This document shows, one piece after another, positions 52,665-60,738 of a DNA stretch of 64,000 nucleotides (position 1 is the stretch's first letter; each line of letters starts with the position of its first letter). The notes below the pieces were generated by a model. That model made no database searches. It was given only the letters and a program-made list of their open reading frames with translations, and had not been told where the DNA came from. Made by a program: the position numbers and the translations under genes. Origin of the DNA: an uncultured Ruminococcus sp. GTDB taxonomy: Bacteria > Bacillota > Clostridia > Oscillospirales > Acutalibacteraceae. The stretch covers positions 1 to 64,000 of the forward strand of contig UQCF01000006.1 of assembly GCA_900539465.1 (NCBI GenBank), read 5' to 3'.

Positions 52665-52693
52665 TTGCAAAACAAAAAGAAATCAAGTATAAT
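52665..52693 (+). promoter_or_regulatory. orphan promoter pointing towards attR
   Basis: TTGCAA 52665-52670, 17 bases, TATAAT 52688-52693. No ORF follows. The next 60 bases contain GGTTGC/GCAACC and TGCGAT/ATCGCA, which can form alternative hairpins. It may produce a small RNA or be what remains of an integrase gene promoter. Confidence 0.45.
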
Positions 52694-52876
52694 ATAAATT
52701 GTAAAACCAATCCGGTTGCGATTATTCTTTTCTTGCAACCATCGGTTTTATCGCACCTGATAAGAAAATGATAAATTCTCGTCATACAGGTATGATAATA
52801 TGGATTATCAAAATACCGCAAAGACTACACGATACATTTTATAAATAAAATGTGTTAAGTTTAGCCTTTCGGCAAC

Positions 52877-52892
52877 GAGTGGGAATAAATCG
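52877..52892 (+). repeat. right attachment site (attR core)
   Basis: Exact second copy of GAGTGGGAATAAATCG, 7344 bases from the copy in guaA. Confidence 0.85.
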
Positions 52893-52945
52893 TAAAGCTT
52901 GAAAACCGCATAAATAAAGGATTTTCAGCTTAAAATTTCCCGATT

Positions 52946-52966
52946 TGATAGCAAAATGATAGCAAA
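52946..52966 (+). repeat. tandem TGATAGCAAA repeats after attR
   Basis: Two 10-mers (52946-52955, 52957-52966) begin 53 bases after the attR core, nearly the same distance as the TTGATA repeats after attL. A similar ATCTT-containing stretch follows in both places. No gene lies in 52893-53071. Confidence 0.6.
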
Positions 52967-53028
52967 CCATAAAACGACTTTATTCTAAGTGTTCTATCGG
53001 TTTGCGGGTACAATTATCTTAATACTAT

Positions 53029-53067
53029 AAAAGGCATTACTGACTTTTGCAGTCGGTAATGCCTTTT
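53029..53067 (-). terminator. bidirectional terminator right of the island
   Basis: A 17-bp stem AAAAGGCATTACTGACT / AGTCGGTAATGCCTTTT with loop TTTGC. It ends the minus-strand operon coming from pyrG/aconitase X. Confidence 0.85.
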
Positions 53068-53071
53068 CACT

Positions 53072-53734
53072 TCACTTCCGCCAAAGGGCTTTGGCGCGTT
53101 TTTTTATTTTTGAGACGGTTACGATAAAGTAGGTTAGTATGCAGGTTCCGCCTGCTTCTATCAAGAGCGAATACGGCAATGTGATTTCATTGCTCGCTAT
53201 TTTAAGGCTATATCCGCCGGCATTCAAAAACAGGCACACTGCGCCGAGCACAAAAGTTATTATCCCGATAAGTCCCACCGGCAAAAATGCGCCGAGGAGC
53301 TGTTTTTTGAGATAACTTCTTTTAATTGCGGCATTTGCAAATCTGTCTTTAACCGAGCTGATTTTTGCTCCGGAGCAATCGGTGCGGTAGCGGACGAAGA
53401 GCACATCCTCGTGCAAAGTCTCAACACTCTCAACGTCGGACACAATGCTTATTATCGCCTTTGAAGAAATTGTTTCAAAGCTAAAAGCCGTATCAAGCTG
53501 GATGTGGCTGCCGGGCTTTGCGTCGGCCGCTTTGGCAATATCCGGTCCGCTTTGTGCGGCGGATTTATCGGCTGTTTCTTTCGGAATCCGCTTGCGGTGA
53601 ACTTTCAAGGTATGTTCGCCTTTTTCGGCATTTTCCGCAACTATGCTCTCGCCGTCTGCAACGTCATATTCTTTGCCATCAAGCAAAACAATTATGTCAT
53701 CATCGCTTTTGTTTTCTACTCTTATCGCGGGCAT
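53072..53734 (-). CDS. hypothetical protein with two C-terminal membrane helices
   Basis: A 220-aa protein. The N-terminal 50 residues (IIVLLDGKEYDVADGESIVAENAEKGEHTLKV) look like a small beta domain of the PEGA type. A linker, a second soluble part and two helices (LIGIITFVLGAVCLFLNA and YSLLIEAGGTCILTYFIV) follow. It lies 13 bases after the aconitase X small-subunit gene, so it is probably co-transcribed; no functional link is evident. Confidence 0.6.
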   Translation of the reverse strand: MPAIRVENKSDDDIIVLLDGKEYDVADGESIVAENAEKGEHTLKVHRKRIPKETADKSAAQSGPDIAKAADAKPGSHIQLDTAFSFETISSKAIISIVSDVESVETLHEDVLFVRYRTDCSGAKISSVKDRFANAAIKRSYLKKQLLGAFLPVGLIGIITFVLGAVCLFLNAGGYSLKIASNEITLPYSLLIEAGGTCILTYFIVTVSKIKKRAKALWRK

Positions 53735-53747
53735 ACTTTTACCTTTC

Positions 53748-54191
53748 TCAGCCTACGGTTACTGTGCCGTCCTCTGCAATGTCAATCTTCATGCCGTCCT
53801 GAACATAGTTAAGGAACTCGTCGCCGAGGCCGTCAACCGCGATTATGGAGTTATCCGACCATACATCGGAGAGGATAACGCCTGCCGCCGCGAGGGAATC
53901 TATCGGCTCTGAAAAGAGCATTGCCTTGGGGCCTATACCCATTTTGCTGACGGTGAAAAGAACCATGCCGCCTGTTGTTGAACCTATTGTTTTGGGTAGG
54001 CAAAGAGCCATGCCTGTGAGGTTCTTGTTAAAAATATCTTTGTTATTCTGATCGGAGCAGATAACCTGCTTTTTCTTTGCAAGTGCGCTCTTTTGGAACG
54101 TTGCGAGGGTGTTTACACCCTGTCTTGAAACAACCGCGTCAAGCGTTGCCTTGCCGGCAACAACGGGACGTCCTTTAAATACCTTACTCAT
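53748..54191 (-). CDS. aconitase X small (swivel, DUF126) subunit
   Basis: A 147-aa protein of the DUF126 family, the swivelling domain of aconitase X. KVFKGRPVVAGKATLDAVVSRQGVNTL and LPKTIGSTTGG, the substrate-binding Ser/Thr loop, are typical. It starts one base after the stop of the large subunit. Aconitase X enzymes are dehydratases; characterised ones act on cis-3-hydroxyproline or on phosphomevalonate in archaea. Confidence 0.9.
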   Translation of the reverse strand: MSKVFKGRPVVAGKATLDAVVSRQGVNTLATFQKSALAKKKQVICSDQNNKDIFNKNLTGMALCLPKTIGSTTGGMVLFTVSKMGIGPKAMLFSEPIDSLAAAGVILSDVWSDNSIIAVDGLGDEFLNYVQDGMKIDIAEDGTVTVG

Positions 54192-54192
54192 C

Positions 54193-55485
54193 TCAGATTT
54201 CCCCCTTTACTGCGATTGTTGTTATCTCATCATCTGTGAAATAACGGGAGGTTGTGTATGTGCGAAGCTTGTTAGAGTTGGTAACAACAGGCTTTTTGCC
54301 GCAAAGCGGATTGTTCATATACATAAGCGGGCAAATGTATGTAAGCTTTACGCCGAAGCCGATAAGCTTATCATATGCAGCCTTGTTGTCTTTTTGGAAG
54401 TGCTCCAAAACTTCGGGAGCGGCGGTCATGATAGTCTCCATACCTACCTTTGACTTGCCCTGCTTTTTGAGCTCTTTCTCAAAGCGGTCTGCCCATTCGC
54501 CGAGCTGAGCATATGTGAGGTGCGGGCAGCCGATAAAGCACTTTGAAGGCTTAGCATTGGGATTAGCCCACATTACGGGGTAATTCTTCTTAACTCTTTC
54601 AAGCTCAGCGTCGTCTATTACATAAACCTGAGCGTTGTCGTTGATGATGCTCTCGCCCATTTCAACTGCTTCGGGAGTGAGGTTATCAACATGATAAAGA
54701 CCTACCGCACCGTTTGAAGCGGTTGCTGCACCCATATCTTTAAGATATGATTTAACGCTGTCGGTGAGTTCTGTGCCGAGGAATTTATCAAGACCCTTGA
54801 TATAGGGAACATCCTCCATAACCTTCATGCCGATAGCGGAACCAAGAATCTGAGCCTCGGGCTTTTTGCTTGTTTTAACTTCAATAATCCACTTAGCTTT
54901 TCTGCCCTCGTCTGTGAGGAGGTCAAACTCGGGAACCTTGCCGAAGATAAGACCGAAAAGCTCGATTATGCCGGAGTTTCTGTTGCAGCGTGCGCCGAGA
55001 ACGGAGTTTGCATAAACAACAGCCGAAGACTCTGCCCATGAGAGAACGTCGCCCTTTTTGGGTACGTTGCCTACCTCGTCAAGGTAGCAGGTGCAGGTGT
55101 ATGACTTGTCGCTCTTAACGCCGAGCTTGCGAAGCTGAGCCTCGTAGCTGTCCTGCATACCATAAAGGATTTTATTGAAGATAAACTTTTCGAGAATGTT
55201 GCACTTTACGTTTTTGTAGTCAATGGGTCTGGGATCCATCGTGAAGGGCATTTCGGCTTTGAGTCCGCCTGCGATAAGCTCATCCATAATATCAAATACG
55301 GGGCTTAAAACAGAGATGCCGAAGCTTGTTACAAGGTGACCTGCGTGTGTTACGGGCACAAATTTTTCTGCGCCGAAAGCGTCGCCGTAAAGCACAAGGG
55401 TCTTAACGACCTTTGCCATTGCCTCACCCTTTGAGCCGTTGAGAATTTCAACCTCTTCGGGAGTGAGCTTCATGTTGTAGTTCAT
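54193..55485 (-). CDS. aconitase X large (DUF521) subunit
   Basis: A 430-aa catalytic subunit. The hallmark AESSAVVYANSVLGARCNRN is present, with KKGDVLSWAE before it and FIGCPHLTYAQLGEWADRF near the C-terminal third. AAAGGAGGATTT selects ATG 55485. Family members use an Fe-S cluster or metal to eliminate water from a hydroxy acid. The gene follows an enoate-reductase-like flavoprotein with a 17-base gap. Confidence 0.9.
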   Translation of the reverse strand: MNYNMKLTPEEVEILNGSKGEAMAKVVKTLVLYGDAFGAEKFVPVTHAGHLVTSFGISVLSPVFDIMDELIAGGLKAEMPFTMDPRPIDYKNVKCNILEKFIFNKILYGMQDSYEAQLRKLGVKSDKSYTCTCYLDEVGNVPKKGDVLSWAESSAVVYANSVLGARCNRNSGIIELFGLIFGKVPEFDLLTDEGRKAKWIIEVKTSKKPEAQILGSAIGMKVMEDVPYIKGLDKFLGTELTDSVKSYLKDMGAATASNGAVGLYHVDNLTPEAVEMGESIINDNAQVYVIDDAELERVKKNYPVMWANPNAKPSKCFIGCPHLTYAQLGEWADRFEKELKKQGKSKVGMETIMTAAPEVLEHFQKDNKAAYDKLIGFGVKLTYICPLMYMNNPLCGKKPVVTNSNKLRTYTTSRYFTDDEITTIAVKGEI

Positions 55486-55502
55486 AGTAAATCCTCCTTT
55501 TA

Positions 55503-57767
55503 TCAAAGGCTGAGAGCCAAAGCGTAGCCGCTCTTGGTTGCCTCAAAGACCTTGCCGCCCTTGAAGCTGTCGCCCAGATTATAAACCTCTATTGTGTTAA
55601 GCTTCTGCTGAAGTTCAAGGAACAGAGCCTCATTGGGTCTGCCGCCTGCCGCCATAACTATGAGGTCGGCGTCGAGATGCTCTTCAACAGGCTCGTTTTT
55701 GAGCTTGGGAGCAAGAGGGTTGGGAACGTTCTCGGGGAGAATCGGGTTCCATGAAAGATACGGGTCGGGAACTGATTTTGAGGTGTTGCGGCTTACGACA
55801 ACGCCCTTTTCGTCAAAGCTTACCGACTTTGTGCAGTTGAGAAGCTTAATGCCCGAATCATACATATATTTAAGAAGATAGCCTCTGTTGGCCGTGCAGG
55901 TGTGGTTCATTATGTATTTATCCATCTCAACAACGGTAACGTCTTCCACACCAAGCTCTTTTTTAAGGAAGTATGCGGTTTCGCTGCCGACAACGCCGCC
56001 GCCTATAACAACAACCTTTTTTGCTCCCTTTGCAAGCTCGGGGTTCTCAAGAACCGCAACGGCCTGCTGCCAGTTTGCCTTGTCAAGGCCGGGCAAGGGA
56101 AGAACTGTGTCTGTTGTACCTGCCGCAACAACAACCTTATCGTATTTGCCCTTGAGGCTCTCTGCGGTTGCTTCGGTTGAAAGAAGAACTTCAAGACCGT
56201 AATCTTTCTGTGCTCTCTCTACCGCGCCCTTGAGATATTCAAGGTAGTTTGCAACGTCAAACTTTATGCCGGGTGCGCTCGCGGAGTTAAGTCTGCCGCC
56301 GAGACGTGAATCTTTCTCTATAAGAGTAACCTTGTGGCCTCTCTTAGCCGCGGTTACAGCTGTCATTATGCCGCCGGGGCCTGCGCCTATGACCGCAATA
56401 TTGCAGGGCTTTTCGGCCGGTGCGGGAGTTTCGGGATAAACTTCTTCAAACGCTGTTCTGGGGTTGACGGCGCACTGCGGATGTCCGCCCTCAACAAACT
56501 CGTTAAGGCAAGCCTCTTGGCAGCCGATGCAGGGACGGATTTCGTTAACTCTGCCCGTGCGTGCCTTGTTGGGCCAATATGCGTCTGCAAGCAAGGGTCT
56601 GCCGAGCATAATCATGTCGCACTTGCCGTCTCTGAGTGCTTTCTCTGCAAGGTCGGGGTAGCCGAGCTTGCCGACAGCAACAACGGGAACGGGAAGACCC
56701 GCGTTTGATTTTATGCCGTTTGTCTCAAAATAATCCTTAGCGATTTTTGAGATGTCGAGGAAGCATCCGGGGGGCATGCTTCCGGGCGGGTGGGGAAGCC
56801 ACCAGTTGTCGTAGCAGCCGAGGTCAACGTCAAACATATCAACGCCTGCTTCAACAAGGTTTTTCATATATTCAAGGGTCATTTCTATTGTGCGGCCCTT
56901 GCGGAATTTTTTAAGAGAAGAAACCTCGTTCATTCTCTCGCCGTATGTTTCGTTAAGAGCAAGAGAGAGGTCTATACGATACATAATGGGGAAGTTTTTA
57001 TCCGTGCGCTCGCGGATTTTCTTAACCATATCTATACCGAAATTCTGCCAGTTTGCAAAGTGACCGAGACTGCGGCGGTTAAATGCCGGGTTGGTCATCT
57101 GCTCAATGAGATAGCCCTCATGGCCGTGAAGATAAACGCCGTCAAGGTTCATTGCCTTTGCGTCGGCAGCAGCCTGACCGATGTTGCTTATGATTTTTTT
57201 GCATTTAATATCAGACATTCTCAGGCACGGAAGCTCCGGCATATACCAGCTCGGGTTAAACGAAGCGGACTGCGGGAACTTGAGGCTGTTGACAAGGCAC
57301 TGGGGGTTGCCGACTCTGCCGAGGCCTGCCGTGAGCTGAATGAAAATTCTTGAGCCGTAGGAATGTACGTTTGCCGCAAGGTCACGCCAGCCTGCAAAAA
57401 CGGTACGGCTGCGGTCAATGCGGGGGAAATATGTAAGCTGACCGAGCTCTGTTATTGTGTGGTCAAGGCCGTGGCTGACGGGCACAAGACCTGTTGTGAT
57501 AAGGCCTACGCCGCCCTTTGCGCGCTCTGTGAAATAGGCAAGCATTTTCTCATTGGGGCGGCCTGTTTCGTCGCACATTGAGATGTTGCCCATGGGAGCC
57601 ATTACCAAACGGTTTTTGATTGTGATGCGGTTAACCTTGACGGGTGAGAACATCATGTCGTAGGGATAAAGATCCTGCGTCATTTTGCCTGTGTCAAGAG
57701 TTTTGCCGTCGTTAAACCAATCGCCGAAATAAGAGGTAAGCTCTTCGATTTTTTTATCGGTTTTCAA
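55503..57767 (-). CDS. Fe-S/FAD old yellow enzyme family reductase
   Basis: A 754-aa flavoprotein like 2-enoate reductase, 2,4-dienoyl-CoA reductase and BaiCD/BaiH, but about 80 residues longer. The FMN TIM barrel spans about 35-400 (NRLVMAPMGNISMCDETGRP; GVYLHGHEGYLIEQMTNP). A [4Fe-4S] motif follows (CIGCQEAC, then a Cys 12 residues later), then FAD (IGAGPGGIMTAVTAAKRG) and NAD(P) (IGGGVVGSETAYF) domains. It starts at TTG 57767 behind GGAGGA. The extra 35 N-terminal residues are unusual. It reduces an activated C=C bond, probably that formed by the aconitase X (inference). Confidence 0.88.
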   Translation of the reverse strand: MKTDKKIEELTSYFGDWFNDGKTLDTGKMTQDLYPYDMMFSPVKVNRITIKNRLVMAPMGNISMCDETGRPNEKMLAYFTERAKGGVGLITTGLVPVSHGLDHTITELGQLTYFPRIDRSRTVFAGWRDLAANVHSYGSRIFIQLTAGLGRVGNPQCLVNSLKFPQSASFNPSWYMPELPCLRMSDIKCKKIISNIGQAAADAKAMNLDGVYLHGHEGYLIEQMTNPAFNRRSLGHFANWQNFGIDMVKKIRERTDKNFPIMYRIDLSLALNETYGERMNEVSSLKKFRKGRTIEMTLEYMKNLVEAGVDMFDVDLGCYDNWWLPHPPGSMPPGCFLDISKIAKDYFETNGIKSNAGLPVPVVAVGKLGYPDLAEKALRDGKCDMIMLGRPLLADAYWPNKARTGRVNEIRPCIGCQEACLNEFVEGGHPQCAVNPRTAFEEVYPETPAPAEKPCNIAVIGAGPGGIMTAVTAAKRGHKVTLIEKDSRLGGRLNSASAPGIKFDVANYLEYLKGAVERAQKDYGLEVLLSTEATAESLKGKYDKVVVAAGTTDTVLPLPGLDKANWQQAVAVLENPELAKGAKKVVVIGGGVVGSETAYFLKKELGVEDVTVVEMDKYIMNHTCTANRGYLLKYMYDSGIKLLNCTKSVSFDEKGVVVSRNTSKSVPDPYLSWNPILPENVPNPLAPKLKNEPVEEHLDADLIVMAAGGRPNEALFLELQQKLNTIEVYNLGDSFKGGKVFEATKSGYALALSL

Positions 57768-57833
57768 TACGGTATCCTCCTTGAAAATGTTTTCTCTATA
57801 AATTCCGCAGCCGCAGCGCTGCGTAAAATTTGA

Positions 57834-59438
57834 TTATTTAAGGTTTTTTGCCGCTTCGATAAATCCTATGAAAAGCGGATGCGCCTTATTCGGGCGGGAT
57901 TTAAACTCGGGGTGAGCCTGTGTTGCAACAAACCACGGGTGGTCTTTGAGCTCTACCATTTCAACAATATGTTTATCGGGTGAAACGCCGACAAGCTTCA
58001 TGCCTGCGCTCTCAAGAGCCTCGCGGTAGTCGTTGTTGACCTCGTATCTGTGGCGGTGACGCTCGCTGATGTTCTGCTGACCGTAGCATTTATATACTTT
58101 TGACTCGGGGTCAAGCACACAGGGGTACTGACCCAGACGCATTGTGCCTCCCATGTCGGATATGTTTTTCTGATCCGGCATAAGGTCGATTACGGGGTAT
58201 TCCGTATCGGGGTCGATTTCGGTGGTGTTGGCATCCTTGTAGCCGAGAACGTCGCGCGCAAACTCAATGATTGCAACCTGCATACCAAGGCAAAGACCGA
58301 GGTAGGGAATTTTATTTTCTCTTGCAAACTTTGCAGCCTCGATTTTGCCCTCAACGCCTCTTGAGCCGAAGCCGCCGGGCACGAGTATGCCGTGCATGGA
58401 GCCGAGTATATCTTTTACGTTGCCTGCGTCTATTGTTTCGCTGTCTATCCAGTGAATATCTATTCCGCAGCCGACATGAATACCTGCGTGTTTGAGTGCC
58501 TCTGCAACGCTGAGGTATGAATCGTGAAGCTCAACGTATTTGCCGACAAGGGCAATATCAAGCTTTTTGTCATGGCTCTTGAGCAGTGCTTTGTTGCGGT
58601 TTACCATATCCGTCCAATCTGAGAGATCGGGCTCGCCGCACTCAATGCCGAGACGCTTGATTGCTATTTTTGCAAGGCCCTCTTTTTCGAGGGCAAGCGG
58701 AATTTCGTAAAGCGTGGGGAGATCCATGTTCTCAACAACGCACTCGGGGTCAACATCGCAGAAAAGGGCGATTTTGTTTTTGATGCCCTGGTCTATGTGA
58801 TGCTCCGTGCGGCAAACGATAACGTCGGGTCTTATGCCTATGCTCAAAAGCTCTTTAACGCTGTGCTGTGTGGGCTTTGTTTTAAGCTCCATAGATGCGC
58901 TGAGCCAGGGTATGAGCGTGACGTGAATAAACATACAGTTTTCTCTGCCGTGCTCCTGCGAGAACTGGCGGATAGCCTCAAGAAAAGGCAAACTCTCTAT
59001 ATCGCCTACTGTGCCGCCGATTTCAACAAAAACGACGTCTGCGGTTTCGTTGAGGGCTATGCGGCGCTTGATTTCGTTTGTGATGTGCGGAATAACCTGA
59101 ATTGTCTGACCGCCGTAAACGCCCTTTCTCTCGTTTGTGAGAACGGTGTTGTAAACGCGGCCGGAGGTTATGTTGCTGTTTTGAGAGAGGCTCTCGTCAA
59201 TAAATCTCTCATAGTGGCCGAGGTCAAGGTCGGTCTCTGCACCGTCATCGGTAACAAAGACCTCGCCGTGCTGTATCGGGTTCATTGTGCCGGGGTCAAT
59301 GTTGAGGTAAGGGTCAAGCTTTGTAACGGTGACTTTGAGTCCCCTTGCTTTTAAAAGACGGCCGAGAGACGCCGCCGTTATACCCTTGCCGAGACCCGAA
59401 ACAACGCCGCCGGTCACGAAAATATACTTTGTCTGCAT
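57834..59438 (-). CDS. pyrG: CTP synthase
   Basis: A 534-aa enzyme that aminates UTP to CTP. The synthetase domain starts YIFVTGGVVSGLGKGITAASLG; the glutaminase domain has GLCLGMQ and ATQAHPEFKSRP. GAAGGACAG before ATG 59438 excludes the upstream in-frame extension to 59471. The 66-base gap to the next gene contains the palindrome CGCAGCGCTGCG but no T-run, so read-through into the reductase is possible. Confidence 0.97.
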   Translation of the reverse strand: MQTKYIFVTGGVVSGLGKGITAASLGRLLKARGLKVTVTKLDPYLNIDPGTMNPIQHGEVFVTDDGAETDLDLGHYERFIDESLSQNSNITSGRVYNTVLTNERKGVYGGQTIQVIPHITNEIKRRIALNETADVVFVEIGGTVGDIESLPFLEAIRQFSQEHGRENCMFIHVTLIPWLSASMELKTKPTQHSVKELLSIGIRPDVIVCRTEHHIDQGIKNKIALFCDVDPECVVENMDLPTLYEIPLALEKEGLAKIAIKRLGIECGEPDLSDWTDMVNRNKALLKSHDKKLDIALVGKYVELHDSYLSVAEALKHAGIHVGCGIDIHWIDSETIDAGNVKDILGSMHGILVPGGFGSRGVEGKIEAAKFARENKIPYLGLCLGMQVAIIEFARDVLGYKDANTTEIDPDTEYPVIDLMPDQKNISDMGGTMRLGQYPCVLDPESKVYKCYGQQNISERHRHRYEVNNDYREALESAGMKLVGVSPDKHIVEMVELKDHPWFVATQAHPEFKSRPNKAHPLFIGFIEAAKNLK

Positions 59439-59522
59439 TTTTATCTGTCCTTCCTGAATCCTGCCCCGCAAAAGAAATCAGCCGAGCTGTTTTTATAAAA
59501 AGTCATACTAACCAATAATACA

Positions 59523-59551
59523 ATTATACACAATCGGCGTTTTATAATCAA
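59523..59551 (-). promoter_or_regulatory. promoter of pyrG
   Basis: Leftwards TTGATT (59551-59546), 17 bases, TATAAT (59528-59523). The initially transcribed bases are not a run of G, so the PyrG G-addition attenuation known in Bacillus is not obvious here. Confidence 0.75.
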
Positions 59552-59663
59552 GTATTTTAAGATAAAATGTCGAACAAGAAAGCATATATTTATATGTGAA
59601 ATATGCAACAGCGTTTGTGTGCGGAATTATACATATAAATAGTATAGCGCACAAAAAGCATTA

Positions 59664-59694
59664 AAGGGACTGCCGCATCCGGTGGCAACCCCTT
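59664..59694 (-). terminator. hairpin after the XRE regulator gene
   Basis: AAGGGACTGCC / GGCAACCCCTT pair with two internal mismatches around CGCATCCGG. It lies nine bases after the stop of the regulator, with CTTTTTG further on. Confidence 0.5.
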
Positions 59695-59703
59695 ATCGGC
59701 TTA

Positions 59704-59916
59704 TTACGGGTATCTTTTGGTTTCGTCCGTTTCACCGAGGATATAATCTATGCTCGTGCCGTAAAAGCGTGCAAGCTTTATCAGCACGGCAGTGGGCAAA
59801 TCGTTTTCGCCGGTTTCATATTTTGAATAACCGGTTTGTGACATACCCAGAATTTTGGCTATTTGAGTTTGGTTTAAATCGCGGTCTTCCCGAAGGTCGC
59901 GTATTCTTTTATACAT
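59704..59916 (-). CDS. XRE-family transcriptional regulator
   Basis: A 70-aa protein that is almost only a Cro/CI-type helix-turn-helix: LREDRDLNQTQIAKILGMSQTGYSKYETGENDLPTAVLIKLARFYGTSIDYILG. GGAGGTG precedes ATG 59916. It is divergent from the lipoprotein cluster and separated from it by two palindromic operators, so it probably represses both directions. Confidence 0.92.
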   Translation of the reverse strand: MYKRIRDLREDRDLNQTQIAKILGMSQTGYSKYETGENDLPTAVLIKLARFYGTSIDYILGETDETKRYP

Positions 59917-59944
59917 AAAAACACCTCCGGAAAAATTATATTGT

Positions 59945-59984
59945 AACCTGTTTCAGAGTATTGACATTTAACCTGAAACAGGTT
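59945..59984. promoter_or_regulatory. divergent promoters with paired XRE operators
   Basis: AACCTG-TTT-CAGAGT (59945-59959) and AACCTG-AAA-CAGGTT (59970-59984) are two related palindromes with centres 25 bases apart. The rightward promoter is TTGACA 59961-59966, 17 bases, TAAAAT 59984-59989, with the second palindrome in its spacer. The leftward -10 is TATAAT (59940-59935), with the first palindrome in its spacer. Confidence 0.8.
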
Positions 59985-60035
59985 AAAATCTATATGGTGT
60001 TATAAGACGTTCAAATATTTTAGGGAGGTAAAAAT

Positions 60036-60236
60036 ATGAAAAGTTTTCTTGCCGCAGTGCTGTGTCTGTTACTTTTAGTATTGACATCCTGTGCAAAATC
60101 AAACGAGCCGTTCACTTGCGACCTTTGCGGGAAAAGTGTAACGGGAACGAAGCATGAGGTCACTATTGCCGAGCAAAACGCTACGATTTGTGACGATTGT
60201 TATGAGCAAATTTCAGAGATTAGAGAGGCATTTTAA
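60036..60236 (+). CDS. small lipoprotein with zinc-finger-like Cys pairs
   Basis: A 66-aa precursor. The signal peptide ends at a lipobox (VLTSC, Cys19), so the mature part of about 47 residues is lipid-anchored outside the cell. It holds two CxxC pairs (CDLCGKS and CDDCYEQ) spaced as in a zinc ribbon, unusual for an exported protein. GGGAGG lies ahead of ATG 60036. First gene behind the XRE-controlled promoter. Confidence 0.75.
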   Translation: MKSFLAAVLCLLLLVLTSCAKSNEPFTCDLCGKSVTGTKHEVTIAEQNATICDDCYEQISEIREAF

Positions 60237-60250
60237 CGGAGGGTATTAAA

Positions 60251-60697
60251 ATGAAAAAAGTAATTTCTGTCGTACTGGTTCTCGCCGTCATCGGCACAGG
60301 CGTATATTTTGCCTTTTTTCAAAAGAGCGACGATGAAAAAATTGTTGAGCGCTTAGAAGCTTTTGAAACGGCATATGCAAGCGGCGATCTTGACGGATGC
60401 CTTGACTGCCTTAATTCAAAAAGCCGAAACGCTTTGAAAGGCATAGGCAAAATAAGCTCCGCATTCGGTTACGGCGTAGGCGATCTTTTCAGCGGTATGT
60501 TTTCTTTGGGTGTTGCCACTCAAGACGAACAGGTGAAATTTAAGGTCAAAAAAATCAATTACACCGATAAGACCCACGCCAAGGTGACCGCCGACATATG
60601 GGTGAGTGAGGACTATCTTTACAAAGAATCAACAAGCGAAGAAACATTTGAAATGGTCAAAGAAAAGAACGACTGGTATATGGTAGAGGATTTTTAA
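60251..60697 (+). CDS. hypothetical membrane-anchored protein, NTF2-like
   Basis: A 148-aa protein with an N-terminal helix or uncleaved signal (ISVVLVLAVIGTGVYFAFF) and a small extracellular domain. IVERLEAFETAYASGDLDGCLDCLNSKSRNAL followed by beta strands to WYMVEDF resembles the NTF2/DUF4878 fold. Function unknown. It starts 14 bases after the small lipoprotein gene. Confidence 0.65.
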   Translation: MKKVISVVLVLAVIGTGVYFAFFQKSDDEKIVERLEAFETAYASGDLDGCLDCLNSKSRNALKGIGKISSAFGYGVGDLFSGMFSLGVATQDEQVKFKVKKINYTDKTHAKVTADIWVSEDYLYKESTSEETFEMVKEKNDWYMVEDF

Positions 60698-60738
60698 GAT
60701 CTGCTTTATTTTAAAATTTTTAAGGAGGATGTATTATT

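Larger units (their letters stand above)
45533..52892. mobile_element. guaA-integrated defence island without integrase
   Basis: A 7.36-kb segment bounded by the 16-bp direct repeat. It is visibly AT-richer than guaA and the genes to its right. Its content is a single minus-strand run of six defence genes (46067-52521), with non-coding ends of about 520 and 370 bases. No recombinase, relaxase or phage gene is present, so it is either mobilised in trans or fixed after loss of its integrase. Confidence 0.85.

Noticed and set aside
52620..52870. Retron-type structured RNA
   Set aside because: Hairpins are present but there is no reverse transcriptase gene in the island.
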